Of a stretch of DNA of 64,000 bases, positions 26,474 to 34,930 are shown one piece after another. How positions within the stretch are numbered: position 1 is the stretch's first letter; each line of letters opens with the position of its first letter. The translations under genes and the position numbers were made by a program. The stretch covers positions 62,001 through 126,000 of the forward strand of contig JACJNW010000019.1 of assembly GCA_014695195.1 (NCBI GenBank). The letters run 5' to 3'. Below the pieces are notes generated by a model. That model saw only the letters and a list, made by a program, of their open reading frames with translations, ran no database searches and had not been told where the DNA came from. This DNA comes from Cyanobacteria bacterium FACHB-DQ100. GTDB taxonomy: Bacteria; Cyanobacteriota; Cyanobacteriia; Leptolyngbyales; Leptolyngbyaceae.

Positions 26474-27799
26474 ATGGTCTTAGATATTTCCTTACCAGAA
26501 AGCTTAGATGCGTTCTGGATGCCTTTTACTGCAAATCGACAGTTCAAAGCCAAGCCCCGTCTGATGGCATCTGCCAAAGATATGCACTACACGACGGTAG
26601 ACGGTCGATCGGTGTTGGATGGAACCGCAGGTTTATGGTGTGTGAATGCGGGACATTGTCGCGATCGCATTGTGCAAGCAATTTATCAGCAAGCCGCGAC
26701 ATTAGATTTTTCGCCAACGTTTCAAATGGGACATCCGGCTCCGTTTGCGTTAGCCGATCGCTTAGCAAAGATGCTGCCAGGGGATTTAGATCACATCTTC
26801 TTTGCGAATTCTGGATCAGAGGCAGTCGATACGGCGTTAAAAATTGCGCTGGCGTATCATCGGGTGCGGGGTGAGGCGAGTCGAACCCGATTGATCGGAC
26901 GAGAGCGCGGGTACCACGGCGTTGGATTTGGCGGCGTTTCAGTAGGAGGAATCGCACCGAATCGCAAGTTCTTCGGGAGTTTGTTGCCGGGAGTGGATCA
27001 TTTACCGCATACGCACAATTTGGAGCAGAACGCTTTTAGTCGAGGACAGCCCACCTGGGGGGCGCATTTAGCCGATGAGCTAGAACGCATCGTCACTTTG
27101 CATGATCCTTCGACGATCGCGGCTGTGATTGTTGAGCCTGTGGCGGGATCAACGGGTGTGTTAATTCCACCTGTGGGATATTTGGAGAAACTGCGATCGA
27201 TCTGCGATAAATACGGCATTTTGTTGATTTTTGACGAAGTGATCACGGGCTTTGGTCGCTTAGGTCGGGGATTTGCAACCGAATATTTTGGGGTAATGCC
27301 AGATCTCATGTGTGTCGCGAAAGGAATTACCAATGCGGCAGTTCCAATGGGTGCGGTGTTTGCGCGATCGTATCTCTATGATGCGTTTATGCACGGGCAG
27401 GAGAACGCGATCGAGCTTTTCCACGGATACACCTATTCAGGGCATCCCTTAGCTTGTGCCGCAGCAATGGCAACGCTGGATATTTACGAAGAGGAAGGCT
27501 TGTTCGATCGTGCCCGTGATTTATCGCCTTATTGGGAAGAGGCGATGCACTCGCTGAAAGGCTTGCCGCATGTAATTGATGTGCGGAATTTGGGCTTAGT
27601 GGCAGGCATTGAGCTTGCATCGATTCCGGGACAGCCAGGAGTCCGGGCTTACAATGCAATGGTTGATTGTTTTGAGCAAGGATTACTGATTAGAACGACC
27701 GGAGATATTATTGCGTTATCGCCACCGTTAATTTTGGAAAAACATCACATTGATGAAATGGTTGAGCGTTTAGCGAGTGTGCTAAAGGGGCTAGCATGA
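26474..27799 (+). CDS. Class III omega-amino acid:pyruvate aminotransferase
   Basis: A PLP enzyme of 441 residues. Phosphate-binding NSGSEAVDTALKIAL, the Asp in LLIFDEVITGFGRLG and the Schiff-base Lys in CVAKGITNAAVPMGAV are intact. The opening DAFWMPFTANRQFKA and the pattern GYHGVGFGGVSVGG are those of beta-alanine/omega-amino acid:pyruvate transaminases. The amino donor in this organism is unknown. A hairpin at 27834-27876 follows. Confidence 0.9.
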   Translation: MVLDISLPESLDAFWMPFTANRQFKAKPRLMASAKDMHYTTVDGRSVLDGTAGLWCVNAGHCRDRIVQAIYQQAATLDFSPTFQMGHPAPFALADRLAKMLPGDLDHIFFANSGSEAVDTALKIALAYHRVRGEASRTRLIGRERGYHGVGFGGVSVGGIAPNRKFFGSLLPGVDHLPHTHNLEQNAFSRGQPTWGAHLADELERIVTLHDPSTIAAVIVEPVAGSTGVLIPPVGYLEKLRSICDKYGILLIFDEVITGFGRLGRGFATEYFGVMPDLMCVAKGITNAAVPMGAVFARSYLYDAFMHGQENAIELFHGYTYSGHPLACAAAMATLDIYEEEGLFDRARDLSPYWEEAMHSLKGLPHVIDVRNLGLVAGIELASIPGQPGVRAYNAMVDCFEQGLLIRTTGDIIALSPPLILEKHHIDEMVERLASVLKGLA

Positions 27800-28119
27800 A
27801 TTTTGAATTGAGCTTGATTAAGAAGTAGACTGAGCGCAAGTCTAGAGTTCTGAGTCCATTTCCAATGGACTTGCGCCGATTAGCCCAACTTTCAGTTCAG
27901 GGCGGGATGTGGCAACGACGAAGACTGCTCAAGCATCCTCCTAGTAGCAAGCGCATGAGCCAGTAATCATCGAGTTGTACTGAATCAAGTCGTACTTAAT
28001 TCAGTCTCCCCCTTTTTATAGGGGATCGCTCTGTGTGAGGGAGATAACCTTAAAACGGTTCGTAAGACAACGAATTTTTTGGAAACTTTATTCCTCACAA
28101 CACTTTGGAGACTCCTTTT
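27800..28119. other. Intergenic stretch with two hairpins and OCP-N-like leader
   Basis: No gene found. It contains the hairpin at 27834-27876. A second short stem, CCCC/GGGG around TTTTTATA, lies near 28008-28024. GGAG at 28107-28110 serves the next gene. Confidence 0.5.
27834..27876. terminator. Nested hairpin after transaminase gene
   Basis: GCGCAAGTC (27834-27842) pairs with GACTTGCGC (27868-27876), and inside it GTCCATT pairs with AATGGAC around TCC. No T-run follows, so it may be a 3'-end stabiliser or a small-RNA-like structure. Confidence 0.5.
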
Positions 28120-28620
28120 ATGACTTCGATTAATACAAACAATACCGATCGAGCCGTCTCAGAATTTCAAAAGCTGCCGATCGAGGAGCAACTTGTCGCC
28201 CTCGGAACGCTATTCAAAGAAGTCTCTGGATCAGTCCCGTCCTCCGCGTTGAGTACCTCGTCTAGCAACGAAATTTCGACGCTGATCAGCGAACTTAAGT
28301 CCCAGCGCCAAGACGAACAACTCCAAACGCTCGGAGATTTCTTGACGAATAAGGTTGATCATTTTGATGGCGTTGCACTCGATCCACATCCGAGCAAAGC
28401 TCTGTTAGAACTGCTTCCCGGTAGCACTCAACCGCCGCTCGCACGCTACGAAGCGTTAGATGCAAACTCTCGGATTGCATTCTGGTATCAACTCGGTCAA
28501 GAATTTAGCAGCAGCATCCCGACCAATGCTCAAGTGTCGCCGAAAGCAACTGAATTGCTGTCTTCGGTACGATCGCTCAGTGCGGAAGAAAAAGCTGCTT
28601 TCCTGGGTCAACTCGTATAG
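28120..28620 (+). CDS. OCP N-terminal (carotenoid-binding) domain-like protein
   Basis: 166 residues from the ATG at 28120, with GGAG upstream. Two four-helix halves match the orange carotenoid protein N-domain: VSEFQKLPIEEQLVALGTLF, then DANSRIAFWYQLGQEF and LLSSVRSLSAEEKAAFLGQL. OCP binds a ketocarotenoid and quenches phycobilisomes; stand-alone N-domain homologues (HCPs) bind carotenoids or quench singlet oxygen. The FWY near OCP Trp110 is kept. The Trp and Tyr of the first half (LLWFAY in OCP) read LGTLF here, and a segment of about 25 residues is inserted between the halves. Pigment binding is therefore uncertain. The family call is from memory of the pattern. Confidence 0.65.
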   Translation: MTSINTNNTDRAVSEFQKLPIEEQLVALGTLFKEVSGSVPSSALSTSSSNEISTLISELKSQRQDEQLQTLGDFLTNKVDHFDGVALDPHPSKALLELLPGSTQPPLARYEALDANSRIAFWYQLGQEFSSSIPTNAQVSPKATELLSSVRSLSAEEKAAFLGQLV

Positions 28621-28628
28621 ATGAATGA

Positions 28629-28662
28629 AGCGCGATCGTAACCCACGCGATCGCGCTTTCTT
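28629..28662 (+). terminator. Intrinsic terminator containing HIP1
   Basis: AGCGCGATCG (28629-28638) pairs perfectly with CGATCGCGCT (28648-28657), followed by TTCTT. It lies 8 bases after the OCP-N-like stop. The stem is built from a HIP1 octamer. Confidence 0.8.
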
Positions 28663-28715
28663 GCAGGTCTTATTCGATTTGGTTAGTCTATGGAAGTGCG
28701 TATCTTCCTGGAACA

Positions 28716-29135
28716 ATGCTGCAAATTTCTAAAACGATCGCCATCCCCGACTCGGAGATTGAACTGAGTGCGATTCGTTCTCAAGGTGCAGGCGGACAAA
28801 ATGTGAATAAAGTGGCAACTGCAATTCATCTCCGGTTTGATATTGCGGCTTCTTCGCTGCCAGAACGGATCAAAACTCGCCTTCTGGAGCGAAATGACAA
28901 TCGGATCACCAAAGATGGCATTGTGGTGATTAAAGCGCAATCACAGCGTACACAAGAGCAAAATCGCGAAGAAGCTTTGAATCGGTTAAAAGACCTGATC
29001 AAGAGCGCGATCGTCGTACCAAAAAAACGGAAGCCTACAATTCCAAGCCGCAGTGCTCAGGAAAAGCGGCTCGACAGCAAAACTAAGCGAGGACACATCA
29101 AAGCGCTCAGAGGCAAAGTGACCAACAGCGATTAG
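28716..29135 (+). CDS. arfB: Alternative ribosome-rescue factor / peptidyl-tRNA hydrolase ArfB
   Basis: 139 residues with the release-factor catalytic motif in RSQGAGGQNVNKVATAIHL, where GGQ positions water for peptidyl-tRNA hydrolysis. A basic C-terminal tail (VPKKRKPTIPSRSAQEKR and KTKRGHIKALRGKV) enters the empty mRNA channel in ArfB. The lack of codon-recognition domains fits. It releases stalled ribosomes independently of tmRNA. The stop overlaps the convergent small gene by 4 bases. Confidence 0.94.
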   Translation: MLQISKTIAIPDSEIELSAIRSQGAGGQNVNKVATAIHLRFDIAASSLPERIKTRLLERNDNRITKDGIVVIKAQSQRTQEQNREEALNRLKDLIKSAIVVPKKRKPTIPSRSAQEKRLDSKTKRGHIKALRGKVTNSD

Positions 29136-29383
29136 AACACTCGATAGTAAGACAGCACTTCAAACAACAACGCAGCGACAATCGGAACAACGATCGGAAT
29201 GATCACCACATATCCCCATTTATCAAACTGGATCGGCTGATCCTTTGGCTTCAAAATATAAGCCCCTGCTGCGATCCCCGCGATCGTGCAAAAGATGCCA
29301 AACACCAGAAAAATAACGAATCCTGACTGCGGTACTCCCATGTTGTCTCGGTAAGGAACAAGTAAGTAATAACGCTTCAGCAT
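29132..29383 (-). CDS. Small membrane protein, two TM helices
   Basis: 83 residues, with helices SGFVIFLVFGIFCTIAGIAA and VVIIPIVVPIVAALLFEVL joined by a charged loop (ILKPKDQPIQFDKWG). No motif recognised. A second ATG at 29341 would give a 69-residue form. Neither start has a clear ribosome-binding site. Confidence 0.65.
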   Translation of the reverse strand: MLKRYYLLVPYRDNMGVPQSGFVIFLVFGIFCTIAGIAAGAYILKPKDQPIQFDKWGYVVIIPIVVPIVAALLFEVLSYYRVF

Positions 29384-29412
29384 AGTGTGATCGGATCTTT
29401 AAGCTTCTCTAG

Positions 29413-31665
29413 CTATTGATAGGTTTTACCAGGTTGAATGGGAAGTTGAACCGTGAATCTTGTCCAGCCCTGATCGCTACTGACTCCGATCGTGCCTTGT
29501 AGCGATTCAACTAATTTTTGTACCAGCGCAAGCCCTAGTCCTGAACCCCCTTGTTTCCAGGGATCAGCGTTAGGAACCCGATAGAAGCGCTCAAAAATTC
29601 TCGATCGCGCTTCTGGAGGAATTTCAACTCCCGAATTTTTGATGCTAAGTTCCACATGAGGCGCAATCCAGTCTGCAAACACGATAATGTGCTCCGTTGG
29701 TGGAGTGTATTTGCAAGCATTGTTGATGAGTTCTATCAGAATTCGCTCTAGTGCTGCACGATCGCTATGCAAGACGGGAAGCGCTGGACTGATCTCAAGT
29801 TCAAGCGTTTGTTGTCGCGATTCTGTGCGACGAAAAAATGGTTCTAGCAGTTCGGGCAGCCAAGTTTCGAGATCGATCGGGGTCACGTCAATCGATTGTC
29901 GTCCGGACTCTAGACGTTGCAGATCGAGTAACGTATTCACTAATTCGGATTCGCGATCGCATTCGGCATTCAGTATTTTAATGTATTTCTCTCTCTGTGA
30001 TTCCGTCTTCGCAATCCTAAAAAGCTGTAATGCCATTTTCATGTTGGTCAGCGGCGCTCTCAATTCATGAGAAACGGTACTTAGATATTCATCTTTCAGT
30101 TCGCTAAGCTGCTGTAACTCTTCAACCTGGTCGTCTAAATTAAGTTCGATCGTTTTGTAAATAGTGATATCTTCTAGCGTCATCAAAATACCATCAGCGC
30201 GAATTTCTAGCGGTTCGATCTGAAGCCGAAACCAGCGCTCTTGTCGCAATTGCTCTGTTGCAATTCGATGGGGATGTTGCAGAACTTCTTGCCATTGTTC
30301 AGGATTAATCCAATTCGGAACTAAAATCGGTTCAAGGCAACGACCCGCTTGAATGTTTAACATCGAAGCAGCGATCGCATTACAAAACCAAACTCGCCCC
30401 TCTAAATCACACGCCACTAAAGCAATCGGTAAACAATGTACAATCGTAGCTTGCGTGGCTTGTGATCGTCCTAACTGATCCACTAGCGTTGTTAATCGCG
30501 TTAACTCTTGCATTGATGCAAACTGAGCCAGGTTTTCCGCATCCTGGGGTTCCGATTCGATATGATAGCGTTGCTGAATCTGTTTGATCTGCTGTTCTAA
30601 ATTCCTGTGAATTCTTGATCGCTCAATCAGTACCGTCGCGATCGTACTTATCGTAATCAACCCAATTGGCGGAAGAATTGAAGGCAAATAGTTTGCGTTT
30701 AGCAATGCAAGACTTGTTCCAACCCAACCTGCTACCGCAACTGTCGCGATCGCAAGTTGAATTTCTGTGTGCCAATAGCTAAGTAATAGACTAAAACTAA
30801 GACTCCCGATCGCAGAGATCAAGAGTAACAGCACGAACGGGGGCTGTATCGGAGTTAAAAGATTGCTCTGTAATAGGTTATTGATCAGCGTCGCTTGAAC
30901 ATGCACACCGCTTGCAGCAGGATTGCGGTCAAACGGAGTTGGATGTGCATCGATCGCCGTCGCCGTCACTCCCACAAGTACAAGTTTGTCTCGAAACGCC
31001 GAATCGGGAATTTCTCCGCGAATCACCCGCGCAAATGAATACTGTGGCGCTGCATCAGCCTGTCCTACCCAGTTCAGCCAAATGCGCTGACTAAAATCAG
31101 GGAGCGCGATCGCCTCTCGCAGCATTGAATAAGTCAGCGTCGCTGCGATGCCAAATGCCCAAACCTGACGGAACTGCGGCTCAATCGATCGTGCAATTCC
31201 ATCCTCGTCTGACTGTATCCGAATATGTCCACTTGCCACGGTTGCTGCCTCAAGCTGCGGAACCGGCAGCAACGGTAAACCGCCTTTACCCTCTGCTTGC
31301 GTCAAAACGACTCGATTTGATCGTGCGATCGCCGCTGCAAATGCAGCATCCTCCGGAGTTAATTCAGAAAACAAAACGTCGATCGCAATCACACCTGCAT
31401 CGGCTGCGGTCAACCGATCAATTAATTTGACATATTGCGTTCTCTTCCAAGGAAATCGCCCGAGTTGCTTAATGCTGTCATCATCGATCGTCACCAGCAC
31501 TAGGCGATCGTCCCATTGCCGCTCCCCCCGTAACCGAAACAAGGCAGAATACGCCACTTGCTCAAGCGGCTTGATCCACCCGAAATTGATCGAACCCATC
31601 ACCAGACCAAGAGCGATCGCACCTGGAAGCAAGCGCCATCCAGCTCTACTCAAGCGCCAGTTCAT
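29413..31665 (-). CDS. CHASE2-PAS sensor histidine kinase
   Basis: 750 residues. An N-terminal membrane helix precedes an extracellular CHASE2 domain (VLVTIDDDSIKQLGRFPW, then AIDVLFSELTPEDAA), which ends in three membrane helices at about 265-345. A PAS domain (CDLEGRVWFCNAIAASMLN), HisKA with phospho-His in STVSHELRAPLTNMKMAL, and a HATPase with ELINNACKYTPP, then NSGVEIPPEARSRIF and GSGLGLALVQ follow. The start overlaps the fecR-type gene by 20 bases, a pairing common in cyanobacteria. No response regulator is adjacent. Confidence 0.93.
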   Translation of the reverse strand: MNWRLSRAGWRLLPGAIALGLVMGSINFGWIKPLEQVAYSALFRLRGERQWDDRLVLVTIDDDSIKQLGRFPWKRTQYVKLIDRLTAADAGVIAIDVLFSELTPEDAAFAAAIARSNRVVLTQAEGKGGLPLLPVPQLEAATVASGHIRIQSDEDGIARSIEPQFRQVWAFGIAATLTYSMLREAIALPDFSQRIWLNWVGQADAAPQYSFARVIRGEIPDSAFRDKLVLVGVTATAIDAHPTPFDRNPAASGVHVQATLINNLLQSNLLTPIQPPFVLLLLISAIGSLSFSLLLSYWHTEIQLAIATVAVAGWVGTSLALLNANYLPSILPPIGLITISTIATVLIERSRIHRNLEQQIKQIQQRYHIESEPQDAENLAQFASMQELTRLTTLVDQLGRSQATQATIVHCLPIALVACDLEGRVWFCNAIAASMLNIQAGRCLEPILVPNWINPEQWQEVLQHPHRIATEQLRQERWFRLQIEPLEIRADGILMTLEDITIYKTIELNLDDQVEELQQLSELKDEYLSTVSHELRAPLTNMKMALQLFRIAKTESQREKYIKILNAECDRESELVNTLLDLQRLESGRQSIDVTPIDLETWLPELLEPFFRRTESRQQTLELEISPALPVLHSDRAALERILIELINNACKYTPPTEHIIVFADWIAPHVELSIKNSGVEIPPEARSRIFERFYRVPNADPWKQGGSGLGLALVQKLVESLQGTIGVSSDQGWTRFTVQLPIQPGKTYQ

Positions 31666-32497
31666 AAGTTTGAGACTTGCCTAATGGAGTGATTACTTCC
31701 ACCTTAACCCGTAAAAACGAGACAACTAAAAACCCTGAACTGCGAAACGCACCATTGCGATCGAGAATTTGGGGAACTTCGTTGATTCTGACGATATTGA
31801 CTGGATCGACACGACCGACAATTTGAACCTTGCGGACTCCACGATCGATTCGCCTGATCAATTGCGTTCTTAATGTCGTGTCGTTTCGCAACGGAACCGC
31901 AGGCAAGGGACGCTCCCCCGGAATGGTTAGATTCTGATATCCACCCGGCACTCTAACTTGTCTCCCGCGAGCCGCTGTCACGACTGCACCCGTCAGCGTC
32001 GCAATCCCCGTTTTGCCATCGGGCTGCACTGTGACTCCAAAATCTGTTCCGCGTACTCCACTGAGTCCGGCGGGCGTTCGGATTTCTAATTCAGTGCCAG
32101 GACTTGTAAATCGCCGTAGCTTCAGGCGCACTTGTCCGCGTGTGACATTGAGATGAGTGACCCTACCGTTATTCCGTGCTACATCCAATCGCTGTAACCT
32201 TAAGCGAGTCGATTCTAAGACGTTGATGACTCCAATTCCTGTGTCTAGCAGCAAATCAGCCCTCGAATTCACTCCGGTTGTGATGCCCTCACCGATCGCT
32301 TGAAGTCGATCGCCTACTCGCGCAGGTCTTGATCCAGAGGGGCGATCGTAATTTACACTGCCAACCATTCGCTGAACGAGTAGCCAGCGATCAACCCGAA
32401 CCCGCAAATCTCTAGTTTGTGCGAGGGCAAAAGTTGGAATACAGCAGGCTAGAAAAACGCAAGATAGGATAGACACTCTCATGAGAAATTTTTGCAT
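31646..32497 (-). CDS. FecR-domain periplasmic protein
   Basis: 283 residues with a cleavable signal peptide (LSCVFLACCIPTFALAQ). The FecR beta-domain covers about residues 70-190 (VGDRLQAIGEGITTGVNSRA, then EIRTPAGLSGVRGTDFGV). In siderophore systems FecR relays ligand binding across the membrane; next to CHASE2 kinases it probably forms or supports the sensory input. It is the first gene of this two-gene operon. Confidence 0.9.
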   Translation of the reverse strand: MQKFLMRVSILSCVFLACCIPTFALAQTRDLRVRVDRWLLVQRMVGSVNYDRPSGSRPARVGDRLQAIGEGITTGVNSRADLLLDTGIGVINVLESTRLRLQRLDVARNNGRVTHLNVTRGQVRLKLRRFTSPGTELEIRTPAGLSGVRGTDFGVTVQPDGKTGIATLTGAVVTAARGRQVRVPGGYQNLTIPGERPLPAVPLRNDTTLRTQLIRRIDRGVRKVQIVGRVDPVNIVRINEVPQILDRNGAFRSSGFLVVSFLRVKVEVITPLGKSQTYELALE

Positions 32498-32634
32498 ACT
32501 TCTAAATTAATGCATCTTTTATTTCATTAGAATATTTAGGTCTGTAACATTTCAAGCCGCTCTATTCTGTTAAGCGAATTGCTCAGGCGTAATTAAATAA
32601 ATTGATACAGAAGTAATGCAAGGACAGCGTACTG

Positions 32635-34599
32635 ATGAAGTTCTTTCTAAGAGTTGGAATTGGCTTTAGTCTATTTTTTCCACTTTCGGCTCGGCTTGTT
32701 GAGGCGGCAACACCTCGATCGGTTGATCAACAAGTCAACTGTGAAATTCTCGTCGTGGGCGCTGGAACCGCAGGAGTCGCGGCAACTTACGAAGCATTAA
32801 AGGCAGGGCGTACCGTTTGCCTGACAGAGATTACTGACTGGATGGGTGGGCAAGTTTCGGCTCAAGGAACCTCCGCACTCGATGAACGAGCAACGCAGCG
32901 ATCGCGGCTATTTTTTCCACGCGGCTACACCGAATTTCGACAGCAAATTTTAGCGCAAAATGGGAGCAGAAATCCGGGAGCTTGTTGGGTGAGTCTCGTG
33001 TGTTTTATGCCGAAAGAGGGACACGAAATTCTACAAATGATGTTAGGAGAAGCAGCAAAAGAAGGCAAAGGCAAGCTTTATTTCTTTCCAAATACAGTAG
33101 CAAAATCGATCGAAACTACTGGGTCGCAAATTCAATCGATTCGTGCGATTCAACACCGACCCGCGCCCAATGCCGCACCCCTAAATACCTATCCCCTATC
33201 TCAAACGATCGTCGATAGCTATACCGAGCAAGATTCGCCGTTATTGCAAAAGAAAATCATTCAGTTCGTTCCCCCGGCTTCAGGAAAATGGTATGTGATC
33301 GAGGCGACCGAAACCGGCGAACTCGTTGCTTTAACCGATGTGCCTTACCGTTTAGGGTTAGATGCACGATCGTATGTTAATCCCTCGTCGTCGAGCGAAA
33401 CGGATTATCCTTACTGTCCGCAAGGCTACACCTACACCTTTGCAATGGAAGCAACGGCAACCCCACAACCTGCAACACCACCTGATTTTTACCCCCGCTA
33501 CTCACAGTCCTACAGCTTCAACGACCAGCGTTATGCAGAGACACCCGAATTGGTGTTCACCTACCGCCGCATTCAAAGTCAGGTTCCGGGCGCAGGAAGT
33601 CGATCGGTGAATCCCGGTGATATTTCAATGCAGAACTGGAATTGGGGCAACGATTACGCACCTGGAACAAGCCTGGATAACTACATTTTGTCGCGGGAAC
33701 AACTGCGAGCTTCTGGACAACTCAATCCGAATGGCTGGCTCGGTGGGTTGCGCGTGGATGGACTGCGCGGCGGGGAAGAACAAGCGATCGGCTTTTTCCA
33801 CTGGTTTCATTCGGGCACAACGGATGCGAAACTCTCGACCAAGAAGCCTTTTCCGAATTTGCGCTATCTGACTGGATTCAATTCCCCAATGGGCACCGCG
33901 CACGGATTATCCAAATATCCCTATATGCGTGAATCTCGCCGGATTATTGGACGACCGGCTTACGGATATGCAGAAGGTTTTACGATCGATGAAGTCACGG
34001 CATCTCGAAAAAACTTTAGCGAAGAGTATTATCAGAATTTGGGCGATCGCACGTTTCGCAATCTCGCAACCGCGATCGCGGGATTGCGGACGATCGACGT
34101 GATTCGGGGTCGCATTGACCCGAAAACTGTGAAAACCCTGGGTCGATCGCACATTTATCCAGATAGTGTCGGCATCGGACATTATCCGCTTGATTTTCAC
34201 CCTTGTATGGTGACTTCTCCGCCTGAAAAACCAGGCAATCAAGAGCGTCCGGGAGAGCGACAGGGTGCAGATGAAACCTATCCATTTCAGATTCCACTGC
34301 GATCGATGATTCCGCAAAAGTTAGACAATCTGCTGGTTACGGGGAAAAGCATTGCGATGAGTCATATTGCGGCGGCAGCCTATCGGGTGCATTCGATCGA
34401 ATGGTCTGCGGGTGCGGCGGCGGGAACCACGGCTACTTTTTCGCTGGAAACTGGCATTGCACCGTTTCAACTGGTGGAGAATTTACCGAATCCCAGCCCG
34501 AATTTAGAGAAATTGCAACAGCGCTTAAATGCAAACAATAATCCGACTGCGTTTCCAGGGACTTCGATTTTGAACACAAATTGGCAGAACTGGAAATAA
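32635..34599 (+). CDS. FAD-dependent oxidoreductase, exported
   Basis: 654 residues with an N-terminal signal (LRVGIGFSLFFPLSARLVEAA). The Rossmann FAD motif is ILVVGAGTAGVAATYEAL, followed by ITDWMGGQVSAQGTSALDE, typical of the FAD_oxidored family (PF12831-like). The C-terminal FAD-binding part is NLLVTGKSIAMSHIAAAAYR. Substrate unknown. AAGGA lies about 10 bases before the ATG. Export with bound FAD without a Tat motif is odd, so the first helix could instead be an anchor. Confidence 0.85.
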   Translation: MKFFLRVGIGFSLFFPLSARLVEAATPRSVDQQVNCEILVVGAGTAGVAATYEALKAGRTVCLTEITDWMGGQVSAQGTSALDERATQRSRLFFPRGYTEFRQQILAQNGSRNPGACWVSLVCFMPKEGHEILQMMLGEAAKEGKGKLYFFPNTVAKSIETTGSQIQSIRAIQHRPAPNAAPLNTYPLSQTIVDSYTEQDSPLLQKKIIQFVPPASGKWYVIEATETGELVALTDVPYRLGLDARSYVNPSSSSETDYPYCPQGYTYTFAMEATATPQPATPPDFYPRYSQSYSFNDQRYAETPELVFTYRRIQSQVPGAGSRSVNPGDISMQNWNWGNDYAPGTSLDNYILSREQLRASGQLNPNGWLGGLRVDGLRGGEEQAIGFFHWFHSGTTDAKLSTKKPFPNLRYLTGFNSPMGTAHGLSKYPYMRESRRIIGRPAYGYAEGFTIDEVTASRKNFSEEYYQNLGDRTFRNLATAIAGLRTIDVIRGRIDPKTVKTLGRSHIYPDSVGIGHYPLDFHPCMVTSPPEKPGNQERPGERQGADETYPFQIPLRSMIPQKLDNLLVTGKSIAMSHIAAAAYRVHSIEWSAGAAAGTTATFSLETGIAPFQLVENLPNPSPNLEKLQQRLNANNNPTAFPGTSILNTNWQNWK

Positions 34600-34644
34600 T
34601 AGTCTTTATACGGAATAGCTTTTTCAACCAAAGTTGAGGATTTA

Positions 34645-34746
34645 ATGGCAACGTCGCTGCTACCGTCTCATCCGAGAGCCGCAAAAGTCATTCACGATTT
34701 AAGTTGGGAGCAATTTGAGGAACTCGATCTCTCTTTAGTTCGATGA
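34645..34746 (+). pseudogene. N-terminal remnant of a Uma2-family (DUF820) gene
   Basis: 33 codons read MATSLLPSHPRAAKVIHDL then SWEQFEELDLSLVR before a stop. HDLSWEQFEEL is the opening pattern of Uma2 family putative endonucleases, which are abundant in cyanobacteria. The remaining 150 or so residues are missing, and a palindromic element begins 28 bases later. Confidence 0.5.
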
Positions 34747-34774
34747 GTTTTTCGCTTCGATTTGAGTCCGTTCG

Positions 34775-34879
34775 CCCCCTAAATCCCCCACTCGTGGGGG
34801 ACTTAGATAAAGAGCAATTCCCCAAGTTTTGGAGGTTTCCTACCTTTCAAAGTCCCCCACGAGTGGGGGATTTAGGGGG
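34775..34879. repeat. Palindromic (MITE-like) repeat with 30-bp perfect inverted ends
   Basis: The left arm 34775-34804 starts CCCCCTAAATCCCCCA and the right arm 34850-34879 is its exact reverse complement, with a 45-base spacer. Each arm also contains its own dyad, CCCCCAC and GTGGGGG around TC. CCCCCTAAATCCCCCA-type palindromes are common intergenic repeats in cyanobacteria as I recall. Confidence 0.9.
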
Positions 34880-34930
34880 CTGCCCACTGCTCCAAACGCA
34901 GCCAAGAACTTATGTCGAACTCACGCGAAC

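Larger units (their letters stand above)
34600..34930. other. Intergenic stretch with gene remnant and palindromic element
   Basis: It contains a truncated Uma2-like gene start (34645-34746) and a palindromic repeat element (34775-34879). No complete gene. Confidence 0.7.
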
